Assembly (NCBI RefSeq): GCF_007748115.1
Contig: NZ_CP036289.1
Location: 1,736,001-1,800,000 of the forward strand
Source of the DNA: Bremerella volcania
GTDB lineage: Bacteria > Planctomycetota > Planctomycetia > Pirellulales > Pirellulaceae
Length of the DNA stretch: 64,000 bases
Direction: 5' to 3'
Shown: positions 50,661 to 60,789 of the stretch, in pieces
How the letters are laid out: each line of letters begins with the position of its first letter
Numbering within the stretch: the first letter of the stretch is position 1
Position numbers and translations under genes: made by a program
Notes under the pieces: generated by a model
What the model saw: only the letters and a program-made list of their open reading frames with translations
Told to the model about the DNA's origin: nothing
The model's database searches: none

Positions 50661-52162
50661 CTCCCATCGAGAAAGTCATCCAGGGGGAGCGAGACCGAAA
50701 TGGTCGTTCCCTGACCGGGGGAAGAGTCGATCTGGGCCGTTCCTCCCAGCAAGCTGGCCCGCTCGCGGATTCCCGAGATGCCACACCGCCGAGGATCGAT
50801 TTTGCCAGGCTCAAAGCCGCGTCCCTGGTCCGCTATCTGCAGCACGATCCTCTTGTCATCTTGCTTGATGGAAACCTCGACGCGATGCGCGCCGGAGTGT
50901 TTACGGGCATTGTTCACCCCCTCTTGAACCGTGCGATAAATGGCCATTTCCAACGACGGGGCAAGCCGGTCGAACTGGACTTCATGTTCAAAGCCAATCA
51001 TGAATTCTCCTTCCGTCATTCGCGTCACCAGGTCGTCGAGGGCCGCGATGACTCCCCCCTGTTCCAGGCTCAGCGGTCTGAGGCCATTGAGCAGACGGCG
51101 AATCTCAACAATCGAGTTGGATAGAAACTGCGTCCCGCGCGTGAGTTCCTGATGTCCGTCCGCTTCGGAAGATACCAGGCTGAGTCCCGTTTGCAGGAAC
51201 ATCAATGCGCCGGTCATGTCTTGCACGACGCCATCGTGGATTTCGTAGGCGATCAATCGCCGGTCGCGTTCGTTCGTGTCGAGTAGTCGCCGCAAGGCTC
51301 GGCGATCGCGCAAGATCTCTTCTTCACGCTGCTTGCGAACGCTAACGTCCAGAAAGCAAGCCAGCAGGGCAGGGCGGCCGGCGAAATTGATCCGATCCAA
51401 GTAGACGGCTGCCCACCAGGTTTTGCCTTCCGCCGTCTTAAGTTTCATGGTCATGCCCCGAATCGGGACGTTGCCGGCGACACGCTCGAGAAGTGCCTGG
51501 CGCTGGGCAGGGTCGGCGTAGAACTCGCCGGTGATCTGCTGATTGATTGTTTCATAGGGGGTCGCGAACGCTTCGGCCAGGGCATGGTTTCCCGACAGGA
51601 CACGACCGGTTTCCATGTCGGAGATCACCACGGGGACCGGGGTCATTTCGACCATCGTGCGGAAACGTTCGTCGCTGTCGCTTAGCTCGGCCTCGATCTT
51701 TTCTTTGCTTTCCTGAAGAGCATGAACTTCCTCGTGCTCGTCCGTTGCGTCGAAGGTGGCACCGACGATAGCCGTACTGCCGTCGCTCATCTTCAGGGGG
51801 GCATAGCGAGCTTGTTGAATAGTATTCGAGGCCAAACTGCGAACCCTGGCCTTCTGGGGTTTTCCTTCTTTCAGAGCTTGCTCGAGGGCCTTGGCCAGGA
51901 TCTCGCCATCCTCCTCAGAAACAAAATCACGGATGTTGTGACCCACGACCTTGTCATATAGCTCAGGAGAAAAGTAGTTGACGTAGGTCAATTCACCATC
52001 GGGATTGATCGTAACGATATGAACCGGAACAGAGCAGAGAATGTTTTCCAGTTCCGCAACGCGTTTCCTGAGCTGCTTGTTTTCCAGTTCGACGTTGGCT
52101 GCCTTCCAGGCTCTGGTTTCCGCCGTCTCTCCACGGTAGCAGCTGTCTTTCTCTGGTTGCAC
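50657..52162 (-). CDS. PAS-domain sensor histidine kinase (HisKA_3/NarX-like)
   Basis: 501 aa, soluble. An N-terminal coiled coil and PAS domain (SVPVHIVTINPDGELTYVNY) and a second PAS domain (FRTMVEMTPVPVVISDMETG) precede the HisKA_3 dimerisation domain: ERDRRLIAYEIHDGVVQDMT (His in YEIHDG). The ATPase shows YRTVQEGVNNARKHSGA and ADQGRGFEPGK. This NarX/DegS/UhpB type usually partners a NarL-type regulator, but none is encoded here. The GTG start at 52162 follows GGGAGG. Its stop shares the palindrome CTAG with the convergent cheA stop. Confidence 0.92.
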   Translation of the reverse strand: MQPEKDSCYRGETAETRAWKAANVELENKQLRKRVAELENILCSVPVHIVTINPDGELTYVNYFSPELYDKVVGHNIRDFVSEEDGEILAKALEQALKEGKPQKARVRSLASNTIQQARYAPLKMSDGSTAIVGATFDATDEHEEVHALQESKEKIEAELSDSDERFRTMVEMTPVPVVISDMETGRVLSGNHALAEAFATPYETINQQITGEFYADPAQRQALLERVAGNVPIRGMTMKLKTAEGKTWWAAVYLDRINFAGRPALLACFLDVSVRKQREEEILRDRRALRRLLDTNERDRRLIAYEIHDGVVQDMTGALMFLQTGLSLVSSEADGHQELTRGTQFLSNSIVEIRRLLNGLRPLSLEQGGVIAALDDLVTRMTEGEFMIGFEHEVQFDRLAPSLEMAIYRTVQEGVNNARKHSGAHRVEVSIKQDDKRIVLQIADQGRGFEPGKIDPRRCGISGIRERASLLGGTAQIDSSPGQGTTISVSLPLDDFLDGS

Positions 52163-52205
52163 GTCTGGGAACCCTCCGCCGATCAGATTGGTGAGCCGCT
52201 AAAGA

Positions 52206-52242
52206 AAAATGGATTGCCGCCCGGTTGGTAGCAATCCATTTT
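52206..52242 (-). terminator. Terminator of xylA
   Basis: AAAATGGATTGC (52206-52217) pairs perfectly with GCAATCCATTTT (52231-52242). On the minus strand it is followed by TTTTTCTTT. It lies 49 bp beyond the xylA stop. Confidence 0.9.
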
Positions 52243-52291
52243 AGTAGTTCAAGCGGCCACAAATAGGCCTATGTTTCGCCGATTGCGGCGA

Positions 52292-53602
52292 TTACAGGTA
52301 CATGTTGAAGATATGTTCCAACAGTTCCTGGCGGCCGCTGGCGTTCGGACTGACTTCCCCCTTTTCAAGCATGTAGGCTTCCAGCGTCTTGAAGTCGTGC
52401 TTGTCGGCTTCGATGTCGGCACCCACGCCGCTATCCCAGCTCGAATAGCGCTCTTTGACGAACGCGTCCAGCTTGCCGTCGGCACGAATCGCGGCGGCGA
52501 CCTTCAACCCCTTGGCGAATGCGTCCATGCCGCCGATGTGGGCGTAGAACAGGTCGAGCGGTTCGAAGCTTTCGCGACGTACTTTGGCGTCGAAGTTCAC
52601 ACCGCCGCTGCCCAGACCGCCGTACTTCAGAATCGATAGCATGCATTCGGTGGTCAGGTAGTAGTTGGTGGGGAACTGGTCGGTATCCCAACCCAACAGC
52701 AGGTCGCCGGTGTTGGCGTCGATCGAGCCCAAAATGCCGTTTGCGCCACAGTATTCCAGCTCGTGCTGCATGGTATGCCCGGCGAGCGTGGCGTGGTTGG
52801 TTTCCAGGTTCATCTTGAAATGCTTGTCCAAGTCGTACGACTTAAGAAACGCCAGGCAGTTGGCCGAGTCGAAGTCGTACTGGTGCTTGGTGGGCTCTTT
52901 CGGCTTGGGTTCGATCAGGAACTGGCCCGTGAAGCCAATTTCCTTGGCGTAGTCGACGGCCATGTGAAAGAACTTGCCAAGGTGATCCAGCTCACGCTTC
53001 AGGTCGGTGTTGAGCAGGTTCTGGTAACCTTCGCGGCCGCCCCAGAACACGTAGTTCTCGCCACCCAGCCGCTTGGTGACTTCCAGCGCTTTCTTGACGC
53101 TGCAGGCAGCATAAGCGAACGCGTCGGCGTTGCAACTGGTGGCGGCACCATGCATGAAACGGGGATGGCTGAACATGTTGGCCGTGCCCCACAACAGCTT
53201 GATGCCGGTGCGCTGCTGTTCGGCTTCGAGCGCGTCGACGACGGTGTCGAAGTTCTTGTAAGTTTCCTTCAGGTTGGCGCCTTCCGGGGCAACGTCGCGA
53301 TCGTGAAACGCATAGTACGGGGCGCCCAGCTTTTCGATGAACTCGAAGGCAACCTTCACGCGATTGACGGCGTTCTCGACCAAGTCGGACCCATCATCCC
53401 AAGGACGAAGCGCCGTGCCGGGACCGAACGGATCGGAACCGGTTCCGCGGAACGTGTGCCAGTAAACCACGCTGAAGCGGAAGTGCTCCTGCATGGTCTT
53501 CCCTTCGACCACTTCGTTCGGGTTGTACCAACGAAAGGCCAGGGGATTGCGAGATTCGGGGCCTTCGTATTCGATCTTTCCAACTTCAGGAAAAGCAGTC
53601 AT
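52292..53602 (-). CDS. xylA: Xylose isomerase
   Basis: 436 aa. It converts D-xylose to D-xylulose (and glucose to fructose). [33 protein letters not shown] (catalytic His of the HDxD motif), [38 protein letters not shown] (metal Glu/Lys) and [20 protein letters not shown] are the xylose isomerase signatures, in order, of the class II (~440 aa) type. The ATG at 53602 follows GGAAAG; a TTG at 53614 is possible. It is a single-gene unit closed by a strong terminator. Its 5' side is preceded by a dispersed repeat. Confidence 0.96.
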   Translation of the reverse strand: MTAFPEVGKIEYEGPESRNPLAFRWYNPNEVVEGKTMQEHFRFSVVYWHTFRGTGSDPFGPGTALRPWDDGSDLVENAVNRVKVAFEFIEKLGAPYYAFHDRDVAPEGANLKETYKNFDTVVDALEAEQQRTGIKLLWGTANMFSHPRFMHGAATSCNADAFAYAACSVKKALEVTKRLGGENYVFWGGREGYQNLLNTDLKRELDHLGKFFHMAVDYAKEIGFTGQFLIEPKPKEPTKHQYDFDSANCLAFLKSYDLDKHFKMNLETNHATLAGHTMQHELEYCGANGILGSIDANTGDLLLGWDTDQFPTNYYLTTECMLSILKYGGLGSGGVNFDAKVRRESFEPLDLFYAHIGGMDAFAKGLKVAAAIRADGKLDAFVKERYSSWDSGVGADIEADKHDFKTLEAYMLEKGEVSPNASGRQELLEHIFNMYL

Positions 53603-53638
53603 GGTTCTTTCCAAATAAGGGGTGTCAAGTTTTAACTC

Positions 53639-53702
53639 TTAGCAGTCTGTGAATTTTCTGCTTCAACAACGTAGCCGATTCGAGGAAATCAACAGGCTGC
53701 TA
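53639..53702. repeat. Dispersed inverted-repeat element, short copy
   Basis: TTAGCAGTCTGTGAATTTTC on the left and GAAATCAACAGGCTGCTA on the right are inverted, sharing ends with the copy at 39895-40060. The inner part CGTAGCCGATTCGAGG also matches. On the minus strand the repeat begins with TAG, which is the stop codon of the sulfatase gene. Confidence 0.8.
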
Positions 53703-55112
53703 CAGTTCGAGCTGGGAATCGGCAAACACCATTTCCTTCTGGTGTTGTTCGATTAGTTTTTGAATCTTCTGGATGACCTCGGGGTTGTCCTTGGCCAGAT
53801 CTCGAGATTCGCCGGGGTCTTCTTCCAACTGGTAAAGCAGCGGCGGATTATGGACTTCCGCTTTCGGTTGACCATACCCGGTTTGTGTCTTGAGATGCAT
53901 CTTCCAGGGACCAACGCGGACGGCCATCAAGTCGTAACCTCGATAATAGAATAGAGCCTCGCGGTTACTCTTGCCGGTCTGCTTGAGGACCGGGGTCAGG
54001 TCGTAGCTGTCCAGCTTACGATCGGAAGGAAGAGGCAAACCGGCCAGCGACGTGAACGTTGCCATCAGGTCCATCGTGCTGCCGACGTCGGCCGCGACTT
54101 CAGCCGCGGGAATGGTCTTGGGCCACCAGAAGATCGTCGGTTCTCGCATGCCGCCGTCGAACGTGCTTCCCTTGCCATCGCGGAGCGGACCAGCCGACCC
54201 GCCATGATCGCCGTAGATGAGCCAGGGCCCATTGTCACTGCAGAAGACGACCAGGGTGTTCTCGTCGAGGCCTGTGTCGCGCAGCTTCTGCAATACCTGC
54301 CCGACGCTCCAGTCGATTTCTTCGATGACGTCGCCATAGTATCCACGGCGGCTCACTCCTTCAAATTCCGGCGAGCGGAACAGGGGGACGTGCGGCATCG
54401 AGTGAGCCAGGTAAACAAAGAACGGTTTGTCTTGATTTTGTTCGATGAACTGGACGGTCTCTTCCGTGTAACGACGAGTGATCGTCGTTTGATCGGCGGG
54501 ACGCTCGATGATCTCTTCGTTCCGCATCAAGGGCACGTTGAAGTATTCGCTCTTGGGATGCCAGAACGATTCGCGCCCTTTCGGGGCCGAAGCGATGCGG
54601 TCCATATCGTTGGAATAAGGTATGCCGAAGTAGTAGTCGAATCCGTTATTGGTAGGCAGATATTGCTTGTGATGCCCCAGGTGCCACTTGCCGATGCAGG
54701 CCGTGGCGTAGCCCCCTTCTTTCAAAGCTTCGGCAATCGTTACTTCCTCGGCCGGAAGTCCCCCCTTCGAGTTCGGGAACAACACACGCCGCTTGTTGCT
54801 GCACATGCCGCTGCGGCACGGCAGACGGCCGGTCATCAATCCGGCTCGACTTGGCGTGCAAACCGAAGCCGCGACGTAGAACTGGGTGAACTTCATCCCT
54901 TCGCTGGCCATCTGATCGAGATGCTTGGTACGAATCGTGGGATTGCCAAAGCAACCTAAGTCGCCGTAGCCCAGGTCGTCGCAGAAGATCACGACGAAGT
55001 TCGGCTTCTTTGCCGGGGAAGCTTCTTGAGCGTTTACAAAACCGGCGTAGCAAGTGGAAGCGATTGCCAGCAGCAGCAAGCGCAGACACAGGCGGGAAAG
55101 TTGATAAAGCAT
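53700..55112 (-). CDS. Secreted arylsulfatase-type sulfatase
   Basis: 470 aa. A signal peptide (LSRLCLRLLLLAIASTCYAG) is followed by PNFVVIFCDDLGYGDLGCFG (metal Asp pair) and the FGly motif CTPSR (Cys85), GKWHLGHH, and FCSDNGPWLIYGDHGGSAG (metal Asp-Asn). The order and length fit family S1 sulfatases, which cleave sulfate esters on glycans; activation needs a formylglycine-generating enzyme, not encoded here. The ATG at 55112 fits the signal peptide. The stop TAG belongs to a dispersed repeat. Confidence 0.94.
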   Translation of the reverse strand: MLYQLSRLCLRLLLLAIASTCYAGFVNAQEASPAKKPNFVVIFCDDLGYGDLGCFGNPTIRTKHLDQMASEGMKFTQFYVAASVCTPSRAGLMTGRLPCRSGMCSNKRRVLFPNSKGGLPAEEVTIAEALKEGGYATACIGKWHLGHHKQYLPTNNGFDYYFGIPYSNDMDRIASAPKGRESFWHPKSEYFNVPLMRNEEIIERPADQTTITRRYTEETVQFIEQNQDKPFFVYLAHSMPHVPLFRSPEFEGVSRRGYYGDVIEEIDWSVGQVLQKLRDTGLDENTLVVFCSDNGPWLIYGDHGGSAGPLRDGKGSTFDGGMREPTIFWWPKTIPAAEVAADVGSTMDLMATFTSLAGLPLPSDRKLDSYDLTPVLKQTGKSNREALFYYRGYDLMAVRVGPWKMHLKTQTGYGQPKAEVHNPPLLYQLEEDPGESRDLAKDNPEVIQKIQKLIEQHQKEMVFADSQLEL

Positions 55113-55247
55113 GAGGCAACTCGGCAGATAGGTTGAATAGAGTTTCGGGCAAGGGAGGTGCTGTGCATCATAAGCCCTGGCCGGGGGTGATTCAACCAAC
55201 CGAACTCGCACGGATCTGAGAGATTTTCCAAGGGGTAAGGACGTGCG

Positions 55248-56057
55248 TCACGAGGACGTAAATCGTCGTAAAACCCAATCACCCCAGGCTCCAGACAGCT
55301 GAGCGATGGCAAATAGAAGCCTTGCCTTGCCAGGAACAACGATTTCGGTCTGACGTTTTTCACAGCCTTTGAGCACCCTTGCGGCAAGCGATTGGGGATC
55401 GATCGCCTTGACCTTTACGCCGGCTCCTGGCTGGGCGGCCGAATCAGGCAACTCGGTCGTTTGCTGGGCGTAGCGAGTTCCGGCATCGTCCCGGGCAATG
55501 GGGCCGGGGCAGACCAGCATCACATGGATGCCGGCATCGGCCATCTCGAGCCGCAGCTGATGATTGAGCCCTGCCAACGCGAACTTCGAGGTGGCATAAG
55601 GACCGATGAACTTGGAAGCACTCTTACAGGCAAGCGAGCCCATGTTGACGATATGCCCCTGGGAGGCTTCCAGAAGCGGCCTGGCAGCTTGGACGCAGCG
55701 AACCGTCGACAGAACATTCAAATCATACGAGCAAAGAAACTCGTCGATGGAGGTCTCGCACACGAGTCCGCGGGAACTAATGCCGGCGACGTTGAACAAA
55801 GCATCGAGTTTGCCGTACTTCTGCTGGACCTGATCCAGCAGTTGTACCACGTCGTCGTCGTTGGTCACGTCGGTTGGTACGCAGAGGGAATGCGTACCGT
55901 CCGGGTCGAGTTGGGCCGCGGCCGCGCTAAGCTTCTGCTCGTCCCGGGCCGCCAGCACGACGTGGCATCCCTGGGTGATGAGCTGCTGAGCGAGGGCTTT
56001 TCCGAAGCCTTGCGAGGCGCCGGTCACCACCGATACTTTATCCTTCCAGTATGTCAC
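55248..56057 (-). CDS. Short-chain dehydrogenase/reductase
   Basis: 269 aa. Nucleotide-binding TGASQGFG (12-19), NVAG (89-92) and the catalytic Ser141, Tyr154 and Lys158 (NMGSLACKSASKFIGPYATS K). DVT at the adenine-binding position is typical of classical SDRs. The C-terminal part contains a hydrophobic stretch (ARLLFAIAQLSGAWGDWV) that may dip into the membrane, as in DHRS7-like proteins. The GTG start at 56057 has only a weak Shine-Dalgarno. The substrate is unknown. Confidence 0.88.
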   Translation of the reverse strand: MTYWKDKVSVVTGASQGFGKALAQQLITQGCHVVLAARDEQKLSAAAAQLDPDGTHSLCVPTDVTNDDDVVQLLDQVQQKYGKLDALFNVAGISSRGLVCETSIDEFLCSYDLNVLSTVRCVQAARPLLEASQGHIVNMGSLACKSASKFIGPYATSKFALAGLNHQLRLEMADAGIHVMLVCPGPIARDDAGTRYAQQTTELPDSAAQPGAGVKVKAIDPQSLAARVLKGCEKRQTEIVVPGKARLLFAIAQLSGAWGDWVLRRFTSS

Positions 56058-56107
56058 CGCTGTCGTTCTATGTCGTAGCTAAGTTGCGTAGTCTTTGGTT
56101 TGACATG

Positions 56108-56148
56108 CCAAACAAAAGCCCCTGATCCGATCAAGGCGAACCAGGGGC
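56108..56148 (-). terminator. Terminator of the Gfo/Idh/MocA gene
   Basis: GCCCCTG (56118-56124) pairs with CAGGGGC (56142-56148). On the minus strand it is followed by TTTTGTTTGG. Confidence 0.78.
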
Positions 56149-56175
56149 CAGGGGAGTGCATGATGGGAGTTGTGA

Positions 56176-57588
56176 TTATACGGTCACTTCGTAACCTTTG
56201 CGAGCTTCTCGCGACTGCATCGCATTGGCCTGGTCGTCACCCAGGATCTGCTCGCTCTTCGGGTCCCACTTGAGGGAACGATTCAAGCGAATTGCGATGT
56301 TCGACAGGTGGCACGTGGTCAATGCTCGGTGGTGGGTGAACACGTCGGAAATCGGCAGTTTCCGCGTCTTCACGCACTCAAAGAAGTTGGCCATGTGAGC
56401 ATTGCTTCGAGCAGGATCCTTTCCGCCGTAAACCTCGGCGATGGCGTTCTCTGGCAGCGGGTTGTCTTTGAGTTCGTCGATCGGGGCACCGACGATCTTA
56501 CCGCGGTTGACCAGAAATCGGCCCTTGGTCCCGGTAAACATGATCCCATTGTTGAAGCCAAGTTCATCCTGGTGGGAATCTTTGATGTCCATCACCACGC
56601 CGTTGTCGAAGGTCGCCTTGACGTGGAAGTTGGTCGCGCAGTTGTAGCGATCATCTTGCAGCGGCATGCCGTCTTTGAACTCGACGGGATGCTTGGCGTA
56701 AATCGGCTCGATGGAGCTTGCTCCCTGGCCGTCGCCATTCTGGCCGATGCCCCACTGGGCGATGTCAACGTGGTGAGCACCCCAGTCGGTCAGTTTGCCG
56801 CCGGAGTATTCGTACCACCAGCGGAACTCGTAGTGGCAACGCGTCTTGGTCTGCTTGCCTTCTTTCGCCCAGCGATAGTCAACCAGCGGTGCCTGGCCGA
56901 GCCATTTTTCCCAGTTCAAGCCGCTCGGAACGTCGACCACGGGAATCGAGTTGCTGGTGGGGGAACCACCGATCGCGACGGCAACGTGCTGGACGTCCCC
57001 GATGCGGCCGGCTTGGATCAACGCGATCGCCTGGAGGAACTTCAGGCCCATTTCGCTACGCTGCTGGGTACCGACCTGGAAGACGCGACCGGTCTCTTTG
57101 GCGACCTGGCAGATCTTCTTGCCTTCGTCGATGGTCAGCGTGAGGGGCTTTTCGCAGTAAACGTCTTTGCCGGCTTTCATCGCTTCGATGGCGATCTTCG
57201 AGTGCCAGTGATCGGTGGTCACGATGGTGACGATTTCGATGTCGTTGCGATCGAGGATCTTCTGGTAGTCTTCGTAGACGTCGACGTCACGCTGGACACC
57301 CTTTTTCGATTGGATGTCGGTCACCTTCTTCTTGGCCCCATTGGCGTGGTTGGCGTCGACGTCGCAAACGGCGACGACGTCGCCAAGTTGCATCGCGTTG
57401 GGACCGACGGCGTTCCAGCGGCTGCCGGTACCAATGCATCCAACCAACGGTCGATCGTTCGATTCACTCGACTTCTGTTCGTCCGCTCGCGCGTCTTGGC
57501 TGGTGAAGATATAAGGAACGGAGACCGCGGCGGCAGTCGCGACTGAGGTTTTCAGAAAGGATCGTCGATCGGAAGGGCGTGGACTCAA
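56176..57588 (-). CDS. Gfo/Idh/MocA-family oxidoreductase with Tat signal
   Basis: 470 aa. The N-terminus [20 protein letters not shown] carries the twin-arginine motif RRSFLK, so it is exported folded with its NAD(P) cofactor. [20 protein letters not shown] gives the Rossmann glycine motif, [20 protein letters not shown] and [17 protein letters not shown] carry the EKP signature, and [14 protein letters not shown] the catalytic His region. It probably oxidises or reduces a sugar outside the cytoplasm. The start is TTG at 57588 with AGGGAG 9 nt upstream. A terminator lies at 56108. Confidence 0.93.
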   Translation of the reverse strand: MSPRPSDRRSFLKTSVATAAAVSVPYIFTSQDARADEQKSSESNDRPLVGCIGTGSRWNAVGPNAMQLGDVVAVCDVDANHANGAKKKVTDIQSKKGVQRDVDVYEDYQKILDRNDIEIVTIVTTDHWHSKIAIEAMKAGKDVYCEKPLTLTIDEGKKICQVAKETGRVFQVGTQQRSEMGLKFLQAIALIQAGRIGDVQHVAVAIGGSPTSNSIPVVDVPSGLNWEKWLGQAPLVDYRWAKEGKQTKTRCHYEFRWWYEYSGGKLTDWGAHHVDIAQWGIGQNGDGQGASSIEPIYAKHPVEFKDGMPLQDDRYNCATNFHVKATFDNGVVMDIKDSHQDELGFNNGIMFTGTKGRFLVNRGKIVGAPIDELKDNPLPENAIAEVYGGKDPARSNAHMANFFECVKTRKLPISDVFTHHRALTTCHLSNIAIRLNRSLKWDPKSEQILGDDQANAMQSREARKGYEVTV

Positions 57589-58056
57589 AGCGGTAGCTCC
57601 CTAGGTGAATGGGTGAAAAATGGTGGCCGAATGGACTGCGCGTATCCGTCGGAGATAAAAGGCCCAACTCCCTTATTGGGGCACAAGGGAGTGAGGGCCT
57701 GACTTAAGGCTCAGGTAATGGGGCAGGGCATTTTATAATAGTCTTTCAGGTGTCCGTGTACCATAAAATTCAAAAAATTGGGTGACTTCATGTTTCCCTA
57801 TTCACTTTGTGGGATATTCATCAGGAAAACATTTCCCCATAAGACCGCCTCTACGTGGAAAGGATGCCCCTTATGCGCAAAGGACATAAGCTTCACAAAT
57901 GAAATGAGGCTCAAAGTGAGAAAAATCCACGCTGTATGGGCATACGCAATGGTTAAGGATTCTCAAAACCCCATCGTCATCTGCTAAGCGATGGGCTAGA
58001 GTTATGCGTGTTGTTCTCGTTACTTCCGCATTATCAACGAAACTGGCAACGAAGCT
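57589..58056. promoter_or_regulatory. Divergent region before pyk with a nested hairpin
   Basis: About 470 bp between the divergent genes. A nested stem AGGCCC/GGGCCT (57660-57665/57695-57700) around ACTCCCTT/AAGGGAGT (57667-57674/57685-57692) lies ~75-110 bp from the oxidoreductase start. The frame at 57778-57987 has no supporting features and is not called. Confidence 0.5.
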
Positions 58057-59517
58057 ATGTCTGCTGCTCGAATCTTTCCGAACCGTGCCCGCACGAAAAT
58101 CGTCGCCACCGTTGGCCCGGCTTGCCGCACTCCGGAAATGCTGGAAGAACTGATCCTCGCCGGCGTGGACGTATTCCGCGTGAACCTCGCCCACGGCGAC
58201 TTGAAGGATCATTCCGAAGTCGTACGCAACATCCGCGAGATCAGCGAAAAGGTCGGTCGCCCCATCGCGGCCCTGGCGGACCTTTCCGGCCCCAAGATTC
58301 GTCTGGGAACCCTGCCCGAAGATATCGTGCATTGCCACGAAGACGATGTTTACACGTTCATCCGTGGTGAAGACAGCACCGAACCGAAGACCCTGACTTG
58401 CAACTACGAGCCGCTGATCGACGAGTTGGAAGTGGGCAACGACGTGATGCTGGCCGACGGTACGGTCATGATGACTGTGATCGAGAAGACCGCCGATACG
58501 GCGACCTGCAAAGTGGTTCAGGCAGGCCCGATCCGCAGCCGCCAAGGCATTAACTTGCCCGGCACCAAGCTCAGCGTCGAAGCCCTGACCCCGCAAGACA
58601 TCGAACACGTCAAGTGGGCCGCCGAGAACGATCTCGACTACGTGAGCCTGAGCTTCGTGCGTTCGGCGGACGACCTTCGCCAACTGCGCGATCTATTGAT
58701 GCAGCATGAGTCGCGTGCATTCATCATCGCCAAGATCGAAAAGCGTGAAGCACTCGATAACCTGGAAGAGATCGTTCGCGAGTCGAACGGGGTGATGGTT
58801 GCCCGCGGCGACTTGGGCGTCGAAATCGACGTGGCCGAAGTGGCCGCTTCGCAGAAACTGATCGTGTCGACCTGTTCGCGAATCGGTCGCCCTGTGATCG
58901 TCGCGACGCAGATGCTCGACAGCATGACCACCTCGAATCGTCCGACTCGTGCGGAAGCGACCGACGTGGCCAACGCCATTCTGGACGGTGCCGATGCCTG
59001 TATGCTTTCCGGTGAAACGGCCGTGGGCGTGCATCCGGTGGCGGTCGTGAAGATGATGAACCGCATTATGCTGGCCACTGAAAAGATGTGGATGGCTGAA
59101 CGGGGCCCGGCCCGCAAGATAGACAACCGCGTGGCTCAAGTGCACCCCGTCACCCAGGCCGTTGTGTCTGGTGCGTCGATTACCGCGGAACACCTGGATG
59201 CCAAGTTGCTGGTCACCGCGACGCGAACCGGTGGTACGGCCTTGACCAAGGCCAAGCTCCGCGACGCGATTCCGACCATCAGCGTGAGCGACTCCGACGC
59301 GGCACTTCGCCGAATGTGCTTGTACTGGGGTGTCACGCCGATCGCGAATGCCCCGGTGCATAACGGCATTCAGCTGCGTCGCTTCATCGACCAGTGGGGA
59401 CTTTCCAACGGTTACCTGGAAGAAGGGGACCGCGTGGTCTTCATCACCGGCGGCGGCATCATGCAGTCGGCCGAATACATCGTGGTGGTCCACCGCGTTG
59501 AAAAGCCGCAAGACTAG
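58057..59517 (+). CDS. pyk: Pyruvate kinase
   Basis: 486 aa. It makes pyruvate and ATP from phosphoenolpyruvate, the last step of glycolysis. RTKIVATVGPACRTPEMLEE, VFRVNLAHGDLKDH (the usual NFSHG is NLAHG here), ADLSGPKIRLGTL, and the signature FIIAKIEKREALDNLEEIVR / GVMVARGDLGVEIDVAEVAA with catalytic Lys and metal Glu/Asp are present. VATQMLDSMTTSNRPTRAEA and DACMLSGETAVGVHPV follow. A C-terminal allosteric domain completes the normal length. A nested hairpin at 59535-59581 follows the stop. Confidence 0.95.
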   Translation: MSAARIFPNRARTKIVATVGPACRTPEMLEELILAGVDVFRVNLAHGDLKDHSEVVRNIREISEKVGRPIAALADLSGPKIRLGTLPEDIVHCHEDDVYTFIRGEDSTEPKTLTCNYEPLIDELEVGNDVMLADGTVMMTVIEKTADTATCKVVQAGPIRSRQGINLPGTKLSVEALTPQDIEHVKWAAENDLDYVSLSFVRSADDLRQLRDLLMQHESRAFIIAKIEKREALDNLEEIVRESNGVMVARGDLGVEIDVAEVAASQKLIVSTCSRIGRPVIVATQMLDSMTTSNRPTRAEATDVANAILDGADACMLSGETAVGVHPVAVVKMMNRIMLATEKMWMAERGPARKIDNRVAQVHPVTQAVVSGASITAEHLDAKLLVTATRTGGTALTKAKLRDAIPTISVSDSDAALRRMCLYWGVTPIANAPVHNGIQLRRFIDQWGLSNGYLEEGDRVVFITGGGIMQSAEYIVVVHRVEKPQD

Positions 59518-59865
59518 GCGCAGGTAACGTTGTCCGGCGGTGCCCTTCCGCGGGTACCTCCCGCGTCTTAGCGAACCGCCGTTTGGTTGGTCATGGTCGA
59601 CCTGAGGTGCGTATCGGTCCGTTTATGCATCGGCTGGTCGTTGCCGTATGTCTATTTAAGACGGCTAATCCGTGTCGTTTCATCAGGCGACGTCCTAGAC
59701 AACGTAATCCTTCGTGAAACGACGAAGCTCCCACCGCGAGATTCTTTATCACCAGATTTTCCTTGACGTTCCGCGTTGGGGATCGCTCTAATGGCTGCGT
59801 TATGCCACTCTGTAGTATGGCGTTCCTTTGACTGGCTTCACTGTGATCGCGAGGACGACAACCCC
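59518..59865. other. Intergenic region with a nested hairpin after pyk
   Basis: About 350 bp. CGGCGGT (59535-59541) pairs with ACCGCCG (59575-59581) around an inner CGCGGG/CCCGCG stem (59549-59554/59560-59565), followed by TTTGGTTGG. It may be a weak terminator for pyk. Nothing else is recognisable. Confidence 0.55.
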
Positions 59866-60774
59866 ATGGCCAAGAAGAAATCAAGCACGACGAAGAAAAA
59901 GACCTCCAAGAAGACCGCCAAAAAGACCCCACGTCGAATGTGTGGGGCAATGGAAGTCAATTATCGCTTGTTAGAGCAGTTTCCTTCCTTCCGCCAAGCG
60001 CAAATCTCGTTGGAACACAAAACCAAGATGAGCTTGCGCGAATCGCTCGAGGCACGTACGACTCCTTACAAGATCAACACCGTGGTTCATGTGGTTCACC
60101 ATACCAGCGCGCAAAACATCTCGGACGCTCAGATCGATAGTCAGATCAAAGTCCTGAATCAAGATTTCCGCCGTACGAACTCTGACTGGACAAAGACGCC
60201 CGCTCCTTTCAAAGGATTGGCAACCGACCCGCTGATCGAATTCAATTTGGATGAGGTCATCCGCGTCGAAACGGATCAAACTTCATTTGGCACCGATGAC
60301 GAAATGAAGTTCGTCGCACCCGCTAAGAATCCCAAGAAGTTCCTCAACCTCTGGGTCTGCGAACTCAAGGGGGGAACGCTTGGCTACGCTCAGTTTCCCG
60401 GTGGACCGGTTCCCACCGATGGCGTTGTGATCACCTATACCGCATTTGGAACCAAGGGAACGGCGTCGGCTCCGTTCAACAAGGGGCGCACGGCCACCCA
60501 CGAGGTAGGGCACTATTTGAATCTGCGGCACATTTGGGGAGACACGCCTGATTGTTCCGGTTCGGACTTCGTGGACGATACTCCCAACGCGGAAGGACCG
60601 AACTACGGAGAACCTACATTTCCCTCCATTTCTTGCGGTAATGGGCCGTCTGGTGATATGTTCATGAATTACATGGACTACGTTGACGACAAGGCGATGT
60701 TCATGTTCAGCGCAGGCCAAGTGGCACGTATGCATACCACGCTGGATGGACCGCGAAAATCGCTTGTCACCTAA
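59866..60774 (+). CDS. Pappalysin-like (M43) zinc metalloprotease
   Basis: 302 aa. The extended zinc motif HEVGHYLNLRHIWGD gives His212, Glu213, His216 and His222, and the Met-turn FMNYMDYVDD follows at about residue 268: the metzincin M43 (pappalysin/cytophagalysin) signature. The N-terminal ~25 residues are almost all Lys/Thr/Ser (KKKSSTTKKKTSKKTAKKTP) and there is no signal peptide, unusual for a family that is normally secreted. GAGGA precedes the ATG at 59866. A small conserved gene follows 15 bp downstream. Confidence 0.9.
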   Translation: MAKKKSSTTKKKTSKKTAKKTPRRMCGAMEVNYRLLEQFPSFRQAQISLEHKTKMSLRESLEARTTPYKINTVVHVVHHTSAQNISDAQIDSQIKVLNQDFRRTNSDWTKTPAPFKGLATDPLIEFNLDEVIRVETDQTSFGTDDEMKFVAPAKNPKKFLNLWVCELKGGTLGYAQFPGGPVPTDGVVITYTAFGTKGTASAPFNKGRTATHEVGHYLNLRHIWGDTPDCSGSDFVDDTPNAEGPNYGEPTFPSISCGNGPSGDMFMNYMDYVDDKAMFMFSAGQVARMHTTLDGPRKSLVT

Positions 60775-60789
60775 AGTGAGTGAGGTGTT

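Noticed and set aside
57778-57987. 69-aa plus-strand frame before pyk
   Set aside because: No Shine-Dalgarno, no family resemblance, and it lies in a regulatory interval between divergent genes.
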